A stretch of 64,000 nt of DNA from JBPYCR01 sp051846935 (GCF_051846935.1 NZ_JBPYCS010000004.1:62001-126000); one strand, 5' to 3'. Numbered from the stretch's first letter, positions 27,132-36,115 are shown. Numbers and translations are program-made. Notes: generated from the letters alone by a model not told the origin.

Positions 27132-27500
27132 CTAAGCTAAAAAAGCGAGCAGAAGAATGACGACTAGGCCGCATATGTATAAGAAGAAAAACAATAAGAA
27201 AGCTAGCCTCCACATCGTTTTTAATCCTTTCCATAAGACTACTTCTGTATTTTTTTTCCACTGTATAATTATTACAATCGCAAGAATAACAAGCAATAGT
27301 ATAATCGTTATACCAACAAACTGCTGCTGGAGGATATGCTTTGCTAAAATGTTAACAGCTAGTATGTAAAAAAGTGTTGTTGAATTTACCGCAAAATGAA
27401 AGGCTCTCCAATCAAGAGAAAATACTCTTTTTCCGAGTTTGTAAAAGAGCCAGGTTGCAATAATCGGAATCGTTATAAGTAGTATACTAATCTCATTCAT
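27132..27500 (-). CDS. DUF3397 family membrane protein
   Basis: A 122-residue integral membrane protein with four predicted helices (about 4-19, 33-56, 62-80 and 96-120) separated by short basic loops (YKLGKRVFSLDW, QWKKNTEVVLWKGLKTMWR). The DUF3397 family is Bacillaceae-specific with no known function. It overlaps panE by 8 bp, so it is probably translationally coupled, and lies upstream of bshC. Confidence 0.82.
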   Translation of the reverse strand: MNEISILLITIPIIATWLFYKLGKRVFSLDWRAFHFAVNSTTLFYILAVNILAKHILQQQFVGITIILLLVILAIVIIIQWKKNTEVVLWKGLKTMWRLAFLLFFFLYICGLVVILLLAFLA

Positions 27501-28371
27501 GACTAATTCCTTTCTTTTCTTCCAATGCTAGAATACTACGATATACAAAATTCGTATACGGCAGATCCCTCGTGCTTTTCTTTCGTATATAGGACGAAAT
27601 TGCTTCTATTTCGGTTTTTCTGCCTTGATTAATATCCTCTAGCATGGACGATGTGTTTGCACCAGTTTTATAAGCGATCGTTTTAATCCGCTCCCATTGC
27701 TCTAATGGATTCAAGTGTAATACGGAACATGCTTCGTTACAAAGCTTTTTTGCTAAAAACTGAATGGCATTATTTTCGATCACACCTATGTTTTTCACCT
27801 GAAACAAAGCCGTTAAAGGATTAATTACAGCATTAATAACTAACTTGTTTACAAGCAGCTCATTCCAATTCGGAGAAAGCTTAACCGGAAAATCCAGTTG
27901 ATTTAAGTGCTGAACGAGCAGGTGTAGTTGTTTTCTGTCGCCTGTATGCATTGCTATTTGAATACTTCCGAAACCAGAATGTATGACTGTTGTGTCCTCT
28001 TTTCGAAATGCCCCATGCTCAACAACTCCTACATAAATAGGTTGAGCAAACTGCTTGAAGTATTCTACATGCCCCATTCCATTTTGTAGAAATAATAACG
28101 GACTGTTATTATGTGACTCACGTATATACTGATGTACTTGACGTATATGTGGTTGCTTCACACTAACAATCAATAAATCTTCACGCTCCAAATCTTTACA
28201 TAACTTCGCTTGAACAAGTGTTGTTTGTTGACCCACAACATTTACGCCATTCTTATTTAATAAGTCGGCCTGCTCCTTTCTTCTAACATAAAAGGTAATA
28301 TCATGATCCCTACCTAGATATCCACCAATTAATAATCCTACCGACCCTCCACCAATTATACCTATTTTCAT
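27493..28371 (-). CDS. panE: 2-dehydropantoate 2-reductase family protein
   Basis: NADPH-dependent ketopantoate reductase of pantothenate synthesis, the ylbQ position of B. subtilis. The 292 residues show a Rossmann N-terminus MKIGIIGGGSVGLLIGGYLG, HVEYF within LFLQNGMGHVEYF, and the C-terminal catalytic domain with NKLVINAVINPLTALF, whose Lys and Asn are the family active-site residues. The gene name is by family and context; some genomes hold two homologues, so its in vivo role is inferred. The ATG follows GGGGGAGCATCA. Confidence 0.88.
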   Translation of the reverse strand: MKIGIIGGGSVGLLIGGYLGRDHDITFYVRRKEQADLLNKNGVNVVGQQTTLVQAKLCKDLEREDLLIVSVKQPHIRQVHQYIRESHNNSPLLFLQNGMGHVEYFKQFAQPIYVGVVEHGAFRKEDTTVIHSGFGSIQIAMHTGDRKQLHLLVQHLNQLDFPVKLSPNWNELLVNKLVINAVINPLTALFQVKNIGVIENNAIQFLAKKLCNEACSVLHLNPLEQWERIKTIAYKTGANTSSMLEDINQGRKTEIEAISSYIRKKSTRDLPYTNFVYRSILALEEKKGISHE

Positions 28372-28609
28372 TGATGCTCCCCCTACTGGATATGAATTGT
28401 AATGTATCTTAATTACAGAAAAGCAATATATTGTGGCTACTCATTTCATTCTATTTTATTTTATACTATAATAGAAGAAAGAGAAAAAGTAGACTTATTT
28501 CTACTCAAACATTCATTTACACTTAAGGAAGTATCCGTGCATACAAATTGCACCGATCGTATGTTATTTAAAGTAGTATAAATATCTACGGATGAAGGGG
28601 AGTTTAGCC

Positions 28610-29083
28610 TTGCAAGATGTAAAAGTGGAAAAGTTATTAATAAATTATAAAACATTGGAAGAGTTTAAACGGTTTAAAGAGTACGGAAATCAAGAGTTAT
28701 CGATGCTAGAGGATTTACAAAACAATATGGTTGAAAACGATAGTGAATCTCCATTTTACGGCATTTACTACGGAGATACACTCACTGCGAGAATGAGCTT
28801 GTACAAAGTAGATAAAAAATACGATGCATACTTTGATCCAGCTCAAGATTATCTTGTATTATGGAAGCTGGAAGTTTTACCTGCGTATCGAAACAAAGGA
28901 TTCGGTAAAACTCTAGTCGATTATGCTAAAAGTTACCAACTACCGATTAAAACAAATCCACTAATTAATTCTCATGATTTTTGGGAAAAAATGGGGTTCC
29001 AAAAAGCTTCCTACGATATGGAAAGAGACTTTGGAGAAAACCCGCTTATTTGGCTTCCTGAAGGAGTCCATGAAAGCAATTAA
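28610..29083 (+). CDS. ylbP: GNAT N-acetyltransferase YlbP
   Basis: GNAT-fold acetyltransferase with unknown substrate. Seen are VEKLLINYKTLEEFKRFKEY, the beta-strand YLVLWKLEVLPAYRNKGFGK with the acetyl-CoA loop RNKGFGK, and the C-terminal DFGENPLIWLPEG. The start is TTG 28610, 7 nt from AAGGGGAG, and gives the family N-terminus (157 residues); an ATG at 28592 overlaps the ribosome binding site. It is transcribed divergently from panE and ends at a strong terminator. Confidence 0.9.
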   Translation: MQDVKVEKLLINYKTLEEFKRFKEYGNQELSMLEDLQNNMVENDSESPFYGIYYGDTLTARMSLYKVDKKYDAYFDPAQDYLVLWKLEVLPAYRNKGFGKTLVDYAKSYQLPIKTNPLINSHDFWEKMGFQKASYDMERDFGENPLIWLPEGVHESN

Positions 29084-29088
29084 CACAC

Positions 29089-29115
29089 AAAAGCGCAGAC
29101 ATTCTGCGCTTTTTT
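29089..29115 (+). terminator. Rho-independent terminator of ylbP
   Basis: An 11-bp stem, AAAAGCGCAGA with TCTGCGCTTTT, is followed by a T-run. It begins 5 bp after the ylbP stop and could also serve the convergent downstream gene. Confidence 0.92.
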
Positions 29116-29152
29116 ACATATTAGAATAATGTATATGAAAGAGTACTAATAC

Positions 29153-29650
29153 TTACTCTTCATTTTTCATTTGGACCCATTCCCACAGATTTGTCATTTC
29201 TTTCCATGCTTCGTGATAACGAGCTACCTGTCTTGTCAAACGCTCATTTTCCTGTTGTAGAGTTTGAACAATATCCGCTTCGTTATTTGTCCGCTGCGTA
29301 CGTTCCGCTATGAAATTATCTTTCATCTTTTCTAATAACATAATAGCAGAATCGATTGTAGTGCTTTCTTCTTGCACCCCATGTATAGCGTGTACAGGAC
29401 GACTACTAATTTTTTCTGGCTGTCCTCCATTTTTCCTTTCCTCTTTAGCAATTAAAATCGCATCTTCATACTGCTTGCGAATCGTAGCATTCCATCTAAA
29501 CCCGCATGCAGCTGGTGTTCGAGATAAACGACTTGCTACTTCTTTAAATGCCTCAAGCTGTGTTTTCCCTTCTCGTATATAGCGCAATACAGTTTCTGCA
29601 AGGACTAAATCTTCATCTTTTGTCCACGCATCCTGTCTCGTTGAATTCAT
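29153..29650 (-). CDS. ylbO: RsfA-family (YlbO) Myb-like sporulation regulator
   Basis: Probable DNA-binding regulator of the RsfA/YlbO family, known for tuning forespore SigF-dependent genes or mother-cell genes. The N-terminal Myb/SANT-like domain is residues 7-60 (AWTKDEDLVLAETVLRYIRE and ACGFRWNATIRKQYEDAI). A coiled coil follows at about 120-155 (EADIVQTLQQENERLTRQV). The 165 residues fit. The ATG is preceded by GGAGGGGTGTT. It sits in the ylbO position between rpmF and ylbP, with the hydratase gene inserted next to it. Confidence 0.88.
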   Translation of the reverse strand: MNSTRQDAWTKDEDLVLAETVLRYIREGKTQLEAFKEVASRLSRTPAACGFRWNATIRKQYEDAILIAKEERKNGGQPEKISSRPVHAIHGVQEESTTIDSAIMLLEKMKDNFIAERTQRTNNEADIVQTLQQENERLTRQVARYHEAWKEMTNLWEWVQMKNEE

Positions 29651-29730
29651 AACACCCCTCCTAATATATTTGCTATAATGTATGCAAAAACTAGGAAAGA
29701 TAGAATAACAGTTTTCAAATGGTATTTTTC

Positions 29731-30510
29731 CTACGTATATTGATGGCCTTTTTTACGAGCAAAAAATTGGTCAACAATTTCTTGATGTTCTTTCGTGTTC
29801 CACAATTGAGCACAATTTACAACCTCTTCTGTCATTTTTTCCATTAAGTCTTTGGGTTGTATACTTTTTATATATTGTTCTTTTAACAGCTTGCATTGCA
29901 TCTCTGTTTTATTTAAATAGTTGCCTAATAGCACTTCTTCATCTTCCCAATCGCTACTCGCGATAACGTTATGAAGCCAGCCATTTGCCTTTAATGTCGG
30001 AGCATCGAAAATATTTCCTTCGATAATCCATTGGTAAGCAAACGTTGGATGCACCTTCTTATAAAGAAGTGCTCCACCACCCCAAGCAGGTATAATTTTT
30101 AAATTTGTTTGAATAAACCCAAACTTTGCTGTATCTTTAGCAATGCGAAAGTCACATGCAGTAGCTAGCTCACAGCCGCCTCCCAAAGCATCGCCATTTA
30201 ATAAACAAATGGTCGGTACAGGAAACGTAGCAATGTCGAATAATATATTTTTCATCTTAGTAAGCAGAGTAAACGCTTCTTTTTCTGATAAGTTCCCGTG
30301 AAAATCATTTAAATCTCCGCCTGCACTAAAGATTCGTCCACCGGTTGTACGAATGAGCAAAAATTTAATATGATCATCCTTAGCGGCTGCTAAACAGTGG
30401 GAAAGCTCTTCAATCATTCGTACTGAAATGGCATTTCTCTTTTCTGGACGGTTAAGAAATATTTGGCCATATGCTGCATCTGTACGTTCATAAACGATTT
30501 GCTTGTCCAT
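29731..30510 (-). CDS. Enoyl-CoA hydratase/isomerase family protein
   Basis: Crotonase-fold enzyme acting on acyl-CoA thioesters; the substrate is unknown. Residues about 10-200 hold the core, with RPEKRNAIS, the oxyanion-hole segment IFSAGGDLNDF, and LLNGDALGGGCELATACDFR, which carries the conserved Glu. The start is ATG 30510 (MDKQIVYERTD, 259 residues), directly after AAGGAGATTGAA. The reading frame stays open further upstream into repeat copy B, but that extension has no family similarity. The B. subtilis locus lacks this gene between rpmF and ylbO. Confidence 0.88.
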   Translation of the reverse strand: MDKQIVYERTDAAYGQIFLNRPEKRNAISVRMIEELSHCLAAAKDDHIKFLLIRTTGGRIFSAGGDLNDFHGNLSEKEAFTLLTKMKNILFDIATFPVPTICLLNGDALGGGCELATACDFRIAKDTAKFGFIQTNLKIIPAWGGGALLYKKVHPTFAYQWIIEGNIFDAPTLKANGWLHNVIASSDWEDEEVLLGNYLNKTEMQCKLLKEQYIKSIQPKDLMEKMTEEVVNCAQLWNTKEHQEIVDQFFARKKGHQYT

Positions 30511-30636
30511 TTCAATCTCCTTCGTATAATAGGTGTAAGCATTAATTTGCTGCAGTTCACTCATACATAGTAGAGGAATAAAACCTCTTACATATATTGG
30601 GCATTCGGAAAGTAATGGAGAATGAGGGATTTCTAT

Positions 30637-30762
30637 CCTTTTTCGCTCGTGCAATGCAGACAAGTGGTGAGTCTCCTCGTGCTACGTCCTGTGGAATCTC
30701 ACCGTTCTTTTTGCTCCCACTGGAGGCACGCAACCTCCATTCGCTCATGCCGGAGACGACTA
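30637..30762. repeat. Interspersed repeat, copy B
   Basis: Shares GTGGTGAGYCTCCTC and, further on, CCATTCGCTCRTG-YYGGAGA with copy D in the same orientation, with CTGGAG in between. It is in a non-coding gap with a distinctly higher GC content than its surroundings. Confidence 0.65.
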
Positions 30763-30791
30763 CTCATTCACCTGCTGATCTGAAAGTACAT

Positions 30792-30822
30792 AAAAATAAA
30801 ACAGATCACACGCTGTGATCTG
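30792..30822 (-). terminator. Rho-independent terminator of rpmF
   Basis: The perfect 9-bp stem CAGATCACA/TGTGATCTG (30802-30810 with 30814-30822) is followed on the minus strand by TTTTATTTTTA. It starts about 25 bp after the rpmF stop. Confidence 0.92.
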
Positions 30823-30847
30823 CTGCTTTTAGCCAAATAAATTTTTG

Positions 30848-31021
30848 TTATTCGCCTACTACTTCTTTGCCATCATAATGTCCACAAGCCTTGCACACAT
30901 GGTGTGGCTTCGTTAACTCTCCACAATTAGAACATTCGTTTAATCCTGGCACGTGTAGTTTTTTATGCGTACGGCGTTGTCTAGTAACTTTTTTAGATGT
31001 TTTTCTCTTAGGTACTGCCAT
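30848..31021 (-). CDS. rpmF: Ribosomal protein bL32
   Basis: Small 50S subunit protein of 57 residues, beginning AVPKRKTSKKVTRQRRTHKK. It is the zinc-binding (C+) form, with CSNCGELTKPHHVCKACG providing two CxxC pairs. The start is ATG 31021, placed after GGAGGTGTTATAC; an upstream in-frame start adds six unrelated residues. It is 37 bp downstream of the DUF177 gene, the standard pair, and is followed by its terminator. Confidence 0.97.
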   Translation of the reverse strand: MAVPKRKTSKKVTRQRRTHKKLHVPGLNECSNCGELTKPHHVCKACGHYDGKEVVGE

Positions 31022-31058
31022 GTATAACACCTCCTTCAATATCTTTAGGAAGAAATCG

Positions 31059-31604
31059 TCAATCGTCGTTATTTTTATCGAGTAATAGACTCAATTTCTG
31101 CAAGCGCGGATCAATTGTATCTTTATTCGTATCCTCTGTCTCTATCGTTTGCTCGGAAACAATTGCCCAGCCTTTACCCTGTATCGTTGCTTGCTCATGA
31201 TCCTTCACATTATCAGAAAAAACACGATATGGAATCTCCAATAAAATATTTTCCTTTATTAATGGAATTAAGTCAAGTACTTCTCCACTAATTGGGTGTA
31301 TTTCATCTTCTTCGTCCTCTTCATCATAATGATTAGATGTTGTAAATATTTCTGTTGCATGAAAGTTGAATGGAAAGGGTACATCCACTAACGTACGTGC
31401 GCATGGTAATATTACTTCTCCTGAAATATCCAAGGAGAAAATAATTTGATCCCCTTGCATAATACAACTTCCCTCTACGTGCACAGGGTCTATATTACGA
31501 ATATCATTATTCAATGCTGCAATGTCCTTTATTTGAACAACTTCATTGAAAGCAAAGGGCTGCTGCACCGTTTTCTTTCTTATTTCAGCTAATGTAAATT
31601 TCAA
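31059..31604 (-). CDS. ylbN: YceD/DUF177 family protein YlbN
   Basis: Protein of the YceD (DUF177) family, found upstream of rpmF in most bacteria and linked to 23S rRNA or 50S biogenesis in several lineages. The 181 residues contain KFTLAEIRKKTVQQPFAFNE and the signature LPCARTLVDVPFPFNF. A single Cys remains in this signature. The start is a TTG at 31604, 6 nt from GAGGTG. It has a strong promoter upstream and forms an operon with rpmF. Confidence 0.9.
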   Translation of the reverse strand: MKFTLAEIRKKTVQQPFAFNEVVQIKDIAALNNDIRNIDPVHVEGSCIMQGDQIIFSLDISGEVILPCARTLVDVPFPFNFHATEIFTTSNHYDEEDEEDEIHPISGEVLDLIPLIKENILLEIPYRVFSDNVKDHEQATIQGKGWAIVSEQTIETEDTNKDTIDPRLQKLSLLLDKNNDD

Positions 31605-31630
31605 CAAAATCACCTCAAGGCAACATGAGT

Positions 31631-31659
31631 ATTTTAAAAGGAAATGAGTAATTTGTCAA
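31631..31659 (-). promoter_or_regulatory. SigA promoter of ylbN-rpmF
   Basis: On the minus strand TTGACA (31659-31654) and TAAAAT (31636-31631) are separated by 17 bp, about 30 bp upstream of the ylbN start. Confidence 0.82.
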
Positions 31660-31818
31660 CATATACTGTTTGTCATACGAGTCAGAAAAGTAACGGTAAT
31701 ATCGTAATAAAGCTTTCCCATGGGAGCCGAATTCTACTCATTAGCAACAAAACAGACAGTTGTTTATTCACCCTTTCTTTTGTTACAATGACTATATTAT
31801 AACAGAGGAGAGGTTTTA

Positions 31819-33030
31819 TTGAAATCGTGTGGTTTAATCGTGGAGTACAACCCTTTTCACAACGGACATTTGTATCATGTTCAAACAGCAAAAGAACAAA
31901 CAAAAGCCGACTGTATAATTGCAGTAATGAGTGGTTCTTTTTTACAAAGAGGAGAGCCCGCTATCATCGATAAGTTTCATCGGGCACGTGCAGCGCTCAC
32001 TTGTGGAGTAGATGTAGTTATTGAGCTCCCTTATGCATATGCCGTTCAAAGCAGTGAGTTATTTGCTAAAGGAGCTGTACAATTATTACACGAATTAAGG
32101 ATAGACTGCTTATGCTTTGGGAGCGAACAAGGACACATTCATTCGTTCAAATCGGCATATCATCAGCTCAAAAGAAATTTAGCTATTTTTCATACAGAGC
32201 AAAGGAAATATTTAGACAAAGGATGGTCATTTCCCGAAGCAAGCAAAAAAGGATATGAAATAATTGGGTTAGCTGATTCTAAAATCGATCTGACACAACC
32301 AAATAATATTCTTGGTTTTAGCTATGTTAAAGAAGTGATGGAGCTAAATTTGCCAATAGAACTGCACACGATTAAACGTACTGGAAGCAACTACCACGAT
32401 CACACAATTAATAACGAGATCGCTAGTGCAACTAGTATTCGTCGAAGCCTCTTTTCTACTAATAGCCTGTCTCCACAAGTACAACATACATTACCACACG
32501 ATTCTCAACAGCAGCTACTAAAATATAGAGATTTAACAACAACATGGCATTCTTGGGAATTGTATTTTCCGTATTTGCAATATCGGGTGATGACAACACC
32601 CGTTGAAGAATTGGCTCAAATACATGGCATGGTTGAAGGTTTGGAGTATAGAATAAAAAAGACGGCAAGGGAAGTTTCCTCTTTTCAGGAATGGATGGAG
32701 CGCGTAAAAACGAAGCGATATACGTGGACGCGAATCCAACGTACATTTACACATTTATTAACGAATACAAAAAAAAGTGAAATTACTACGATTATGGACA
32801 TCCCTTCTATCCCTTATGTAAGATTGCTAGGTATGACCAAAACAGGCCAAGCTTTCTTAAGAACGAAAAAGAAACAAATCGAAATACCAGTCCTTTCTGG
32901 GCTAAAGAAGGAAGTGCATCCGATCCTATCGTTGGAAGAACGTGCAAGTCATGCATATTACAGTATTCTCCCTTCCCAAATAAAAAATCAAATGTTTACT
33001 CAAGAGCTAAAACACCCGATAATAATTTAA
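31819..33030 (+). CDS. tmcAL: tRNA(Met) cytidine acetate ligase TmcAL
   Basis: Makes N4-acetylcytidine at the wobble base of elongator tRNA-Met using acetate and ATP (YlbM). The nucleotidyltransferase HxGH-like motif is GLIVEYNPFHNGHLYHVQTA at the N-terminus, and SGSFLQRGEPAIIDKFHRA follows. The 403 residues match the family. The start is a TTG with GAGGAGAGG upstream and gives the expected MKSCGLIVEYNP. It is divergent from ylbN and 19 bp upstream of the next gene. Confidence 0.95.
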   Translation: MKSCGLIVEYNPFHNGHLYHVQTAKEQTKADCIIAVMSGSFLQRGEPAIIDKFHRARAALTCGVDVVIELPYAYAVQSSELFAKGAVQLLHELRIDCLCFGSEQGHIHSFKSAYHQLKRNLAIFHTEQRKYLDKGWSFPEASKKGYEIIGLADSKIDLTQPNNILGFSYVKEVMELNLPIELHTIKRTGSNYHDHTINNEIASATSIRRSLFSTNSLSPQVQHTLPHDSQQQLLKYRDLTTTWHSWELYFPYLQYRVMTTPVEELAQIHGMVEGLEYRIKKTAREVSSFQEWMERVKTKRYTWTRIQRTFTHLLTNTKKSEITTIMDIPSIPYVRLLGMTKTGQAFLRTKKKQIEIPVLSGLKKEVHPILSLEERASHAYYSILPSQIKNQMFTQELKHPIII

Positions 33031-33049
33031 TTTTTTAGGAGGTTGCTTC

Positions 33050-33484
33050 ATGTCATTTTGGACGAGAGGTAAAGGTTTTGATCAGCAAAGGTACCAAGAA
33101 GCATTAAATAAGATTACTTTAGAAAAAATAGATGCTGGAATGGAGGCATACAATTTTTCACACGACGTAAAGAATTTTTTGCTAGACGCATTTAAAGAAC
33201 GGATTAGACAACAAGGCATTAATGAATTCAAAATGTACATATACAATTTGCATTTTACTGTTCCACAAGAAATTGAAGATGAGCATACTGCTGCTCAGTT
33301 ATATGAATTAAATGAAGTTTGGTTCGACCAAGAAGTAAAAAAGCTCGAGAATGAATTAAAGATCCCCTTTGAAGAACAAGCAGAAGATCTTGCAGACAAG
33401 CATATAAATGTACGAAAAACACAGCTAGTTATACGTCATCGCCTTAGTTCAATTATTTTAGATATTGCCGATAATCGTTTCTAG
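33050..33484 (+). CDS. Unrecognised protein cotranscribed with tmcAL
   Basis: A 144-residue protein not recognised. It begins MSFWTRGKGFDQQRYQEALN, is strongly charged and helical, with no signal peptide or membrane segment. Its middle holds NEFKMYIYNLHFTVPQEIED, and it ends in RLSSIILDIADNRF. The start has a perfect AGGAGG ribosome binding site, and the gene is 19 bp after tmcAL, so it is certainly coding and probably in an operon with tmcAL. B. subtilis has no gene at this place. A cytoplasmic role linked to tmcAL or to the neighbouring division genes would be only a guess. Confidence 0.75.
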   Translation: MSFWTRGKGFDQQRYQEALNKITLEKIDAGMEAYNFSHDVKNFLLDAFKERIRQQGINEFKMYIYNLHFTVPQEIEDEHTAAQLYELNEVWFDQEVKKLENELKIPFEEQAEDLADKHINVRKTQLVIRHRLSSIILDIADNRF

Positions 33485-33512
33485 CTTATAAGACATCGCC
33501 TAGCTAGTTACG

Positions 33513-33592
33513 TTCAATTGGCGTATGCGCTACTACTTACTACTCATAAGAGGTGAGTACATTCTATGCTTAAGAAGCATACGCCAGTTGAG
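33513..33592. repeat. Large inverted repeat between convergent genes
   Basis: Arms 33513-33528 (TTCAATTGGCGTATGC) and 33577-33592 (GCATACGCCAGTTGAG) are nearly perfect complements. They enclose a second hairpin, ACTCATAAGAGGTGAGT (33542-33558), and a short palindrome, GCTTAAGAAGC. There is no T-tract on either side, so a plain terminator is not certain. Confidence 0.7.
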
Positions 33593-33617
33593 TTTAGCTA
33601 ATAGATTGAGTTAATTA

Positions 33618-34631
33618 TTACATATTGCTTAAATAGTTGAGCGCTTCTTCAAACGTATCGATTGGAACTATTTTCATTTTTGTGTTTATCTCAGCTGCTG
33701 TTTTCTTTGCTAGCTTATAATTAGAATCTTCTCTACCTTGCTCATTTGGCGCAAAGAAAATGTCACAGCCTTCCCTATCGGCAGCAATCACTTTCTTATC
33801 GACTCCACCGATCCTTCCTACCTGCCCGTCGTAATCAATTTCTCCAGTACCAGCAATTTTCATCCCTTTCGTTAAATCCTCTTCAACTAACTGATCGTAT
33901 ATTTCCAATGAAAACATAAGCCCTGCGCTAGGTCCTCCGATATTCCCACTTTTGAAGTCAACCGATCTTTCAACGTTTACATTACGATCGGTCACAAGAC
34001 GGATACCGACTCCTACTTTTTCTTCTAAATCATCAAAAGCTTGCAATTCGATTTCTATTTCCTTGCGTTCCTCCTTGCGATTCACTTCTAATGTAATCGT
34101 ATCTTCAGGATGCTTTTCCTGTACATATTCAATTAGATCTTTTGCTTCTGAAATTTTATGACCATCAACAGCAGTTATATAATCTCCAATTTCAAGCTTT
34201 CCTTCAGCAGGCATTCCATCAATAATTCCAATAACATAAATACCGTTATAATCAATCGTTATTTTTTCTCCGGCCGTTTCATACGCAACTACAATAGAAG
34301 CCTCTTGGGAAGATTCCATCATTTGTAATTGAGCATGCATATATTCTTCATCGGTAATTCCTTCTGGACGTGCCTTTTCTGCCGGGACAAGCTCCTGATG
34401 TGGCAATATTTTCGTAAGCAAATAATAAATTGGAGTAGCTCTGTTGCTGCTAATAGTTACAAGATGCATATCTCCCTCACTCGTGTATCCACCATTAACG
34501 ACTACCATATCATTTAGTGGATCGGCATGACCCGGCTTGTATATGTAGTACGGCAATTGGTACGATACGAGAAAAACTGAGACGATACCGACGAAAAAAA
34601 TAGATAAAATGTGCTTTCTTGAAAGCTTCAT
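33618..34631 (-). CDS. sepM: PDZ domain Lon-like protease SepM (YlbL)
   Basis: Membrane-anchored serine protease of the Lon (S16) type with a PDZ domain. It has one N-terminal membrane segment (about residues 8-28), a PDZ domain at about 125-195 (GIIDGMPAEGKLEIGDYITA), and a Lon-like proteolytic domain with the catalytic Ser in GNIGGPSAGLMFSLEIYD and the catalytic Lys in GGVDKKVIAADREGC. The start is ATG 34631 after AGGAGGTCTTCCT (337 residues). Homologues process secreted signal peptides or division factors; the substrate here is unknown. Confidence 0.92.
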   Translation of the reverse strand: MKLSRKHILSIFFVGIVSVFLVSYQLPYYIYKPGHADPLNDMVVVNGGYTSEGDMHLVTISSNRATPIYYLLTKILPHQELVPAEKARPEGITDEEYMHAQLQMMESSQEASIVVAYETAGEKITIDYNGIYVIGIIDGMPAEGKLEIGDYITAVDGHKISEAKDLIEYVQEKHPEDTITLEVNRKEERKEIEIELQAFDDLEEKVGVGIRLVTDRNVNVERSVDFKSGNIGGPSAGLMFSLEIYDQLVEEDLTKGMKIAGTGEIDYDGQVGRIGGVDKKVIAADREGCDIFFAPNEQGREDSNYKLAKKTAAEINTKMKIVPIDTFEEALNYLSNM

Positions 34632-34857
34632 AGGAAGACCTCCTTTTTTTGTTCGATGTTCGATCTGCCCCGATAAAAAAAGTGTATGGCATAAATACAA
34701 GATGTATGAGCGTATATTTATATAGAGCTTGACCAATACAACAATACGTTCTTTCGTCGAAACTTATATTTATTTAAATTAATAATAAAAGCTGTACATA
34801 CAACTTTAAAAACAAGTACAAAACCCATATTTTTAGCACACACTAGGAGGATATCTA

Positions 34858-36084
34858 TTGAAACAGATCATACAAACATTGTTATTTGCCAGCTTAACCG
34901 TCTTTTTAGCTCTAGCATTAATTATGTTCCCGGAACATGCGTTAAAAGCAAGTATACGTGGTCTTGATATATGGTGGGGAACTGTTTTTCCATCCTTATT
35001 GCCATTTTTTATTACTGCAGAATTGTTAATTGGCTTTGGTATCGTTTCGTTTTTAGGAGTTCTTTTTGAACCGATTATGCGTCCAATATTTAACGTACCT
35101 GGCGTAGGTAGCTTTGCTTGGATTATGGGCATGGCGAGTGGGTACCCTTCAGGTGCAAAAATGTCAGTACAGCTTCGAGAAAAGGAGCAGCTTACACGAA
35201 CAGAAGCTGAACGGCTTGTTAGCTTTACAAATGCGTCTAGCCCTTTATTTATATTCGGTGCAGTTGCAGTTGGCTTTTTTAATGATGCACGGCTCGGTGT
35301 ACTTATCGCGACAAGCCATTACGTCGGAAATGCCTTAGTTGGTGTTTGTATGCGATTTTATGGACGTGACGATAAATCTACCAGTCAAAAGATAAAAAAG
35401 GATCTCCCAATGATTATTCGAGCATTTAAGAAAATGCATCGTGAACGATTAAATGATTCCAGACCTTTTGGAGAAATTCTAGGTAATGCGGTCGTAAGCT
35501 CCGTAAAAACATTAGTAATGATCGGTGGTTTTATTATACTATTTTCTGTTTTCACAACATTGCTTCAGCTAGTAGGCATTACATCAATGCTCGCTTTCCT
35601 TCTTGAATATGCTTTGTCCGTCCTATTCATTCCAGTTGAACTTGCGCTTCCACTGCTTACTGGATTCTTTGAAGTAACAATGGGCGCGCAGCTAATTTCT
35701 GAAAGCACTACAAATGCATTACGAGCTCAAATGATTCTCGTTAGCTTTATTTTAGGCTTTAATGGATTTTCAATTCAAGCGCAAGTCGCTAGTATTATCG
35801 CTAAGACAGATATTCGTTTTCGTCCTTACTTCTTTGCTCGGATATTACATGGGATATTTGCAAGTTTGCTAACGATTGTATTGTTTAAGCCGTTATATAT
35901 AAGCAGACAGCCAGTTATCGACACCATTGTGCCGACAACAGGCGGTTCAAATCAAACGTTTGCTAGCCTAGCAATAAAATTCCTCCAACAGACGGGCCCG
36001 ATAATTACGATCGTCTTTTTAGCAATTACAATCATACTTATGTATAAAAAAAATTATAGTAACAACTCAAAGCTTTTCCCTTAA
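34858..36084 (+). CDS. ylbJ: Sporulation integral membrane protein YlbJ
   Basis: Polytopic membrane protein of 408 residues needed for sporulation in B. subtilis, where it is under SigE control. About eight membrane segments are visible, with Gate-domain (nucleoside recognition) motifs such as GMASGYPSGAKMSVQLREKE and SFTNASSPLFIFGAVAVGFF. The start is TTG 34858, after AGGAGG. A -10-like CATACAAC lies about 70 bp upstream, but its -35 does not fit SigE well. The B. subtilis neighbour ylbK is absent. Confidence 0.92.
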   Translation: MKQIIQTLLFASLTVFLALALIMFPEHALKASIRGLDIWWGTVFPSLLPFFITAELLIGFGIVSFLGVLFEPIMRPIFNVPGVGSFAWIMGMASGYPSGAKMSVQLREKEQLTRTEAERLVSFTNASSPLFIFGAVAVGFFNDARLGVLIATSHYVGNALVGVCMRFYGRDDKSTSQKIKKDLPMIIRAFKKMHRERLNDSRPFGEILGNAVVSSVKTLVMIGGFIILFSVFTTLLQLVGITSMLAFLLEYALSVLFIPVELALPLLTGFFEVTMGAQLISESTTNALRAQMILVSFILGFNGFSIQAQVASIIAKTDIRFRPYFFARILHGIFASLLTIVLFKPLYISRQPVIDTIVPTTGGSNQTFASLAIKFLQQTGPIITIVFLAITIILMYKKNYSNNSKLFP

Positions 36085-36115
36085 AAATGACTTTACAGCG
36101 GCAAGCACACACTAT

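Larger units (their letters stand above)
30511..30847. other. Intergenic region with repeat copy B
   Basis: About 340 bp without a gene. It holds repeat copy B (30637-30762) and the rpmF terminator (30792-30822). A promoter for the hydratase gene should lie at its left end, but none was clear. Confidence 0.65.

Noticed and set aside
30511..30663. 51-residue N-terminal extension of the hydratase
   Set aside because: A good ribosome binding site precedes ATG 30510, and the extension lies in the gap, without crotonase-family similarity.
34632..34736. 35-residue extension of sepM
   Set aside because: AGGAGG lies just before ATG 34631; the extension would bury the membrane anchor.
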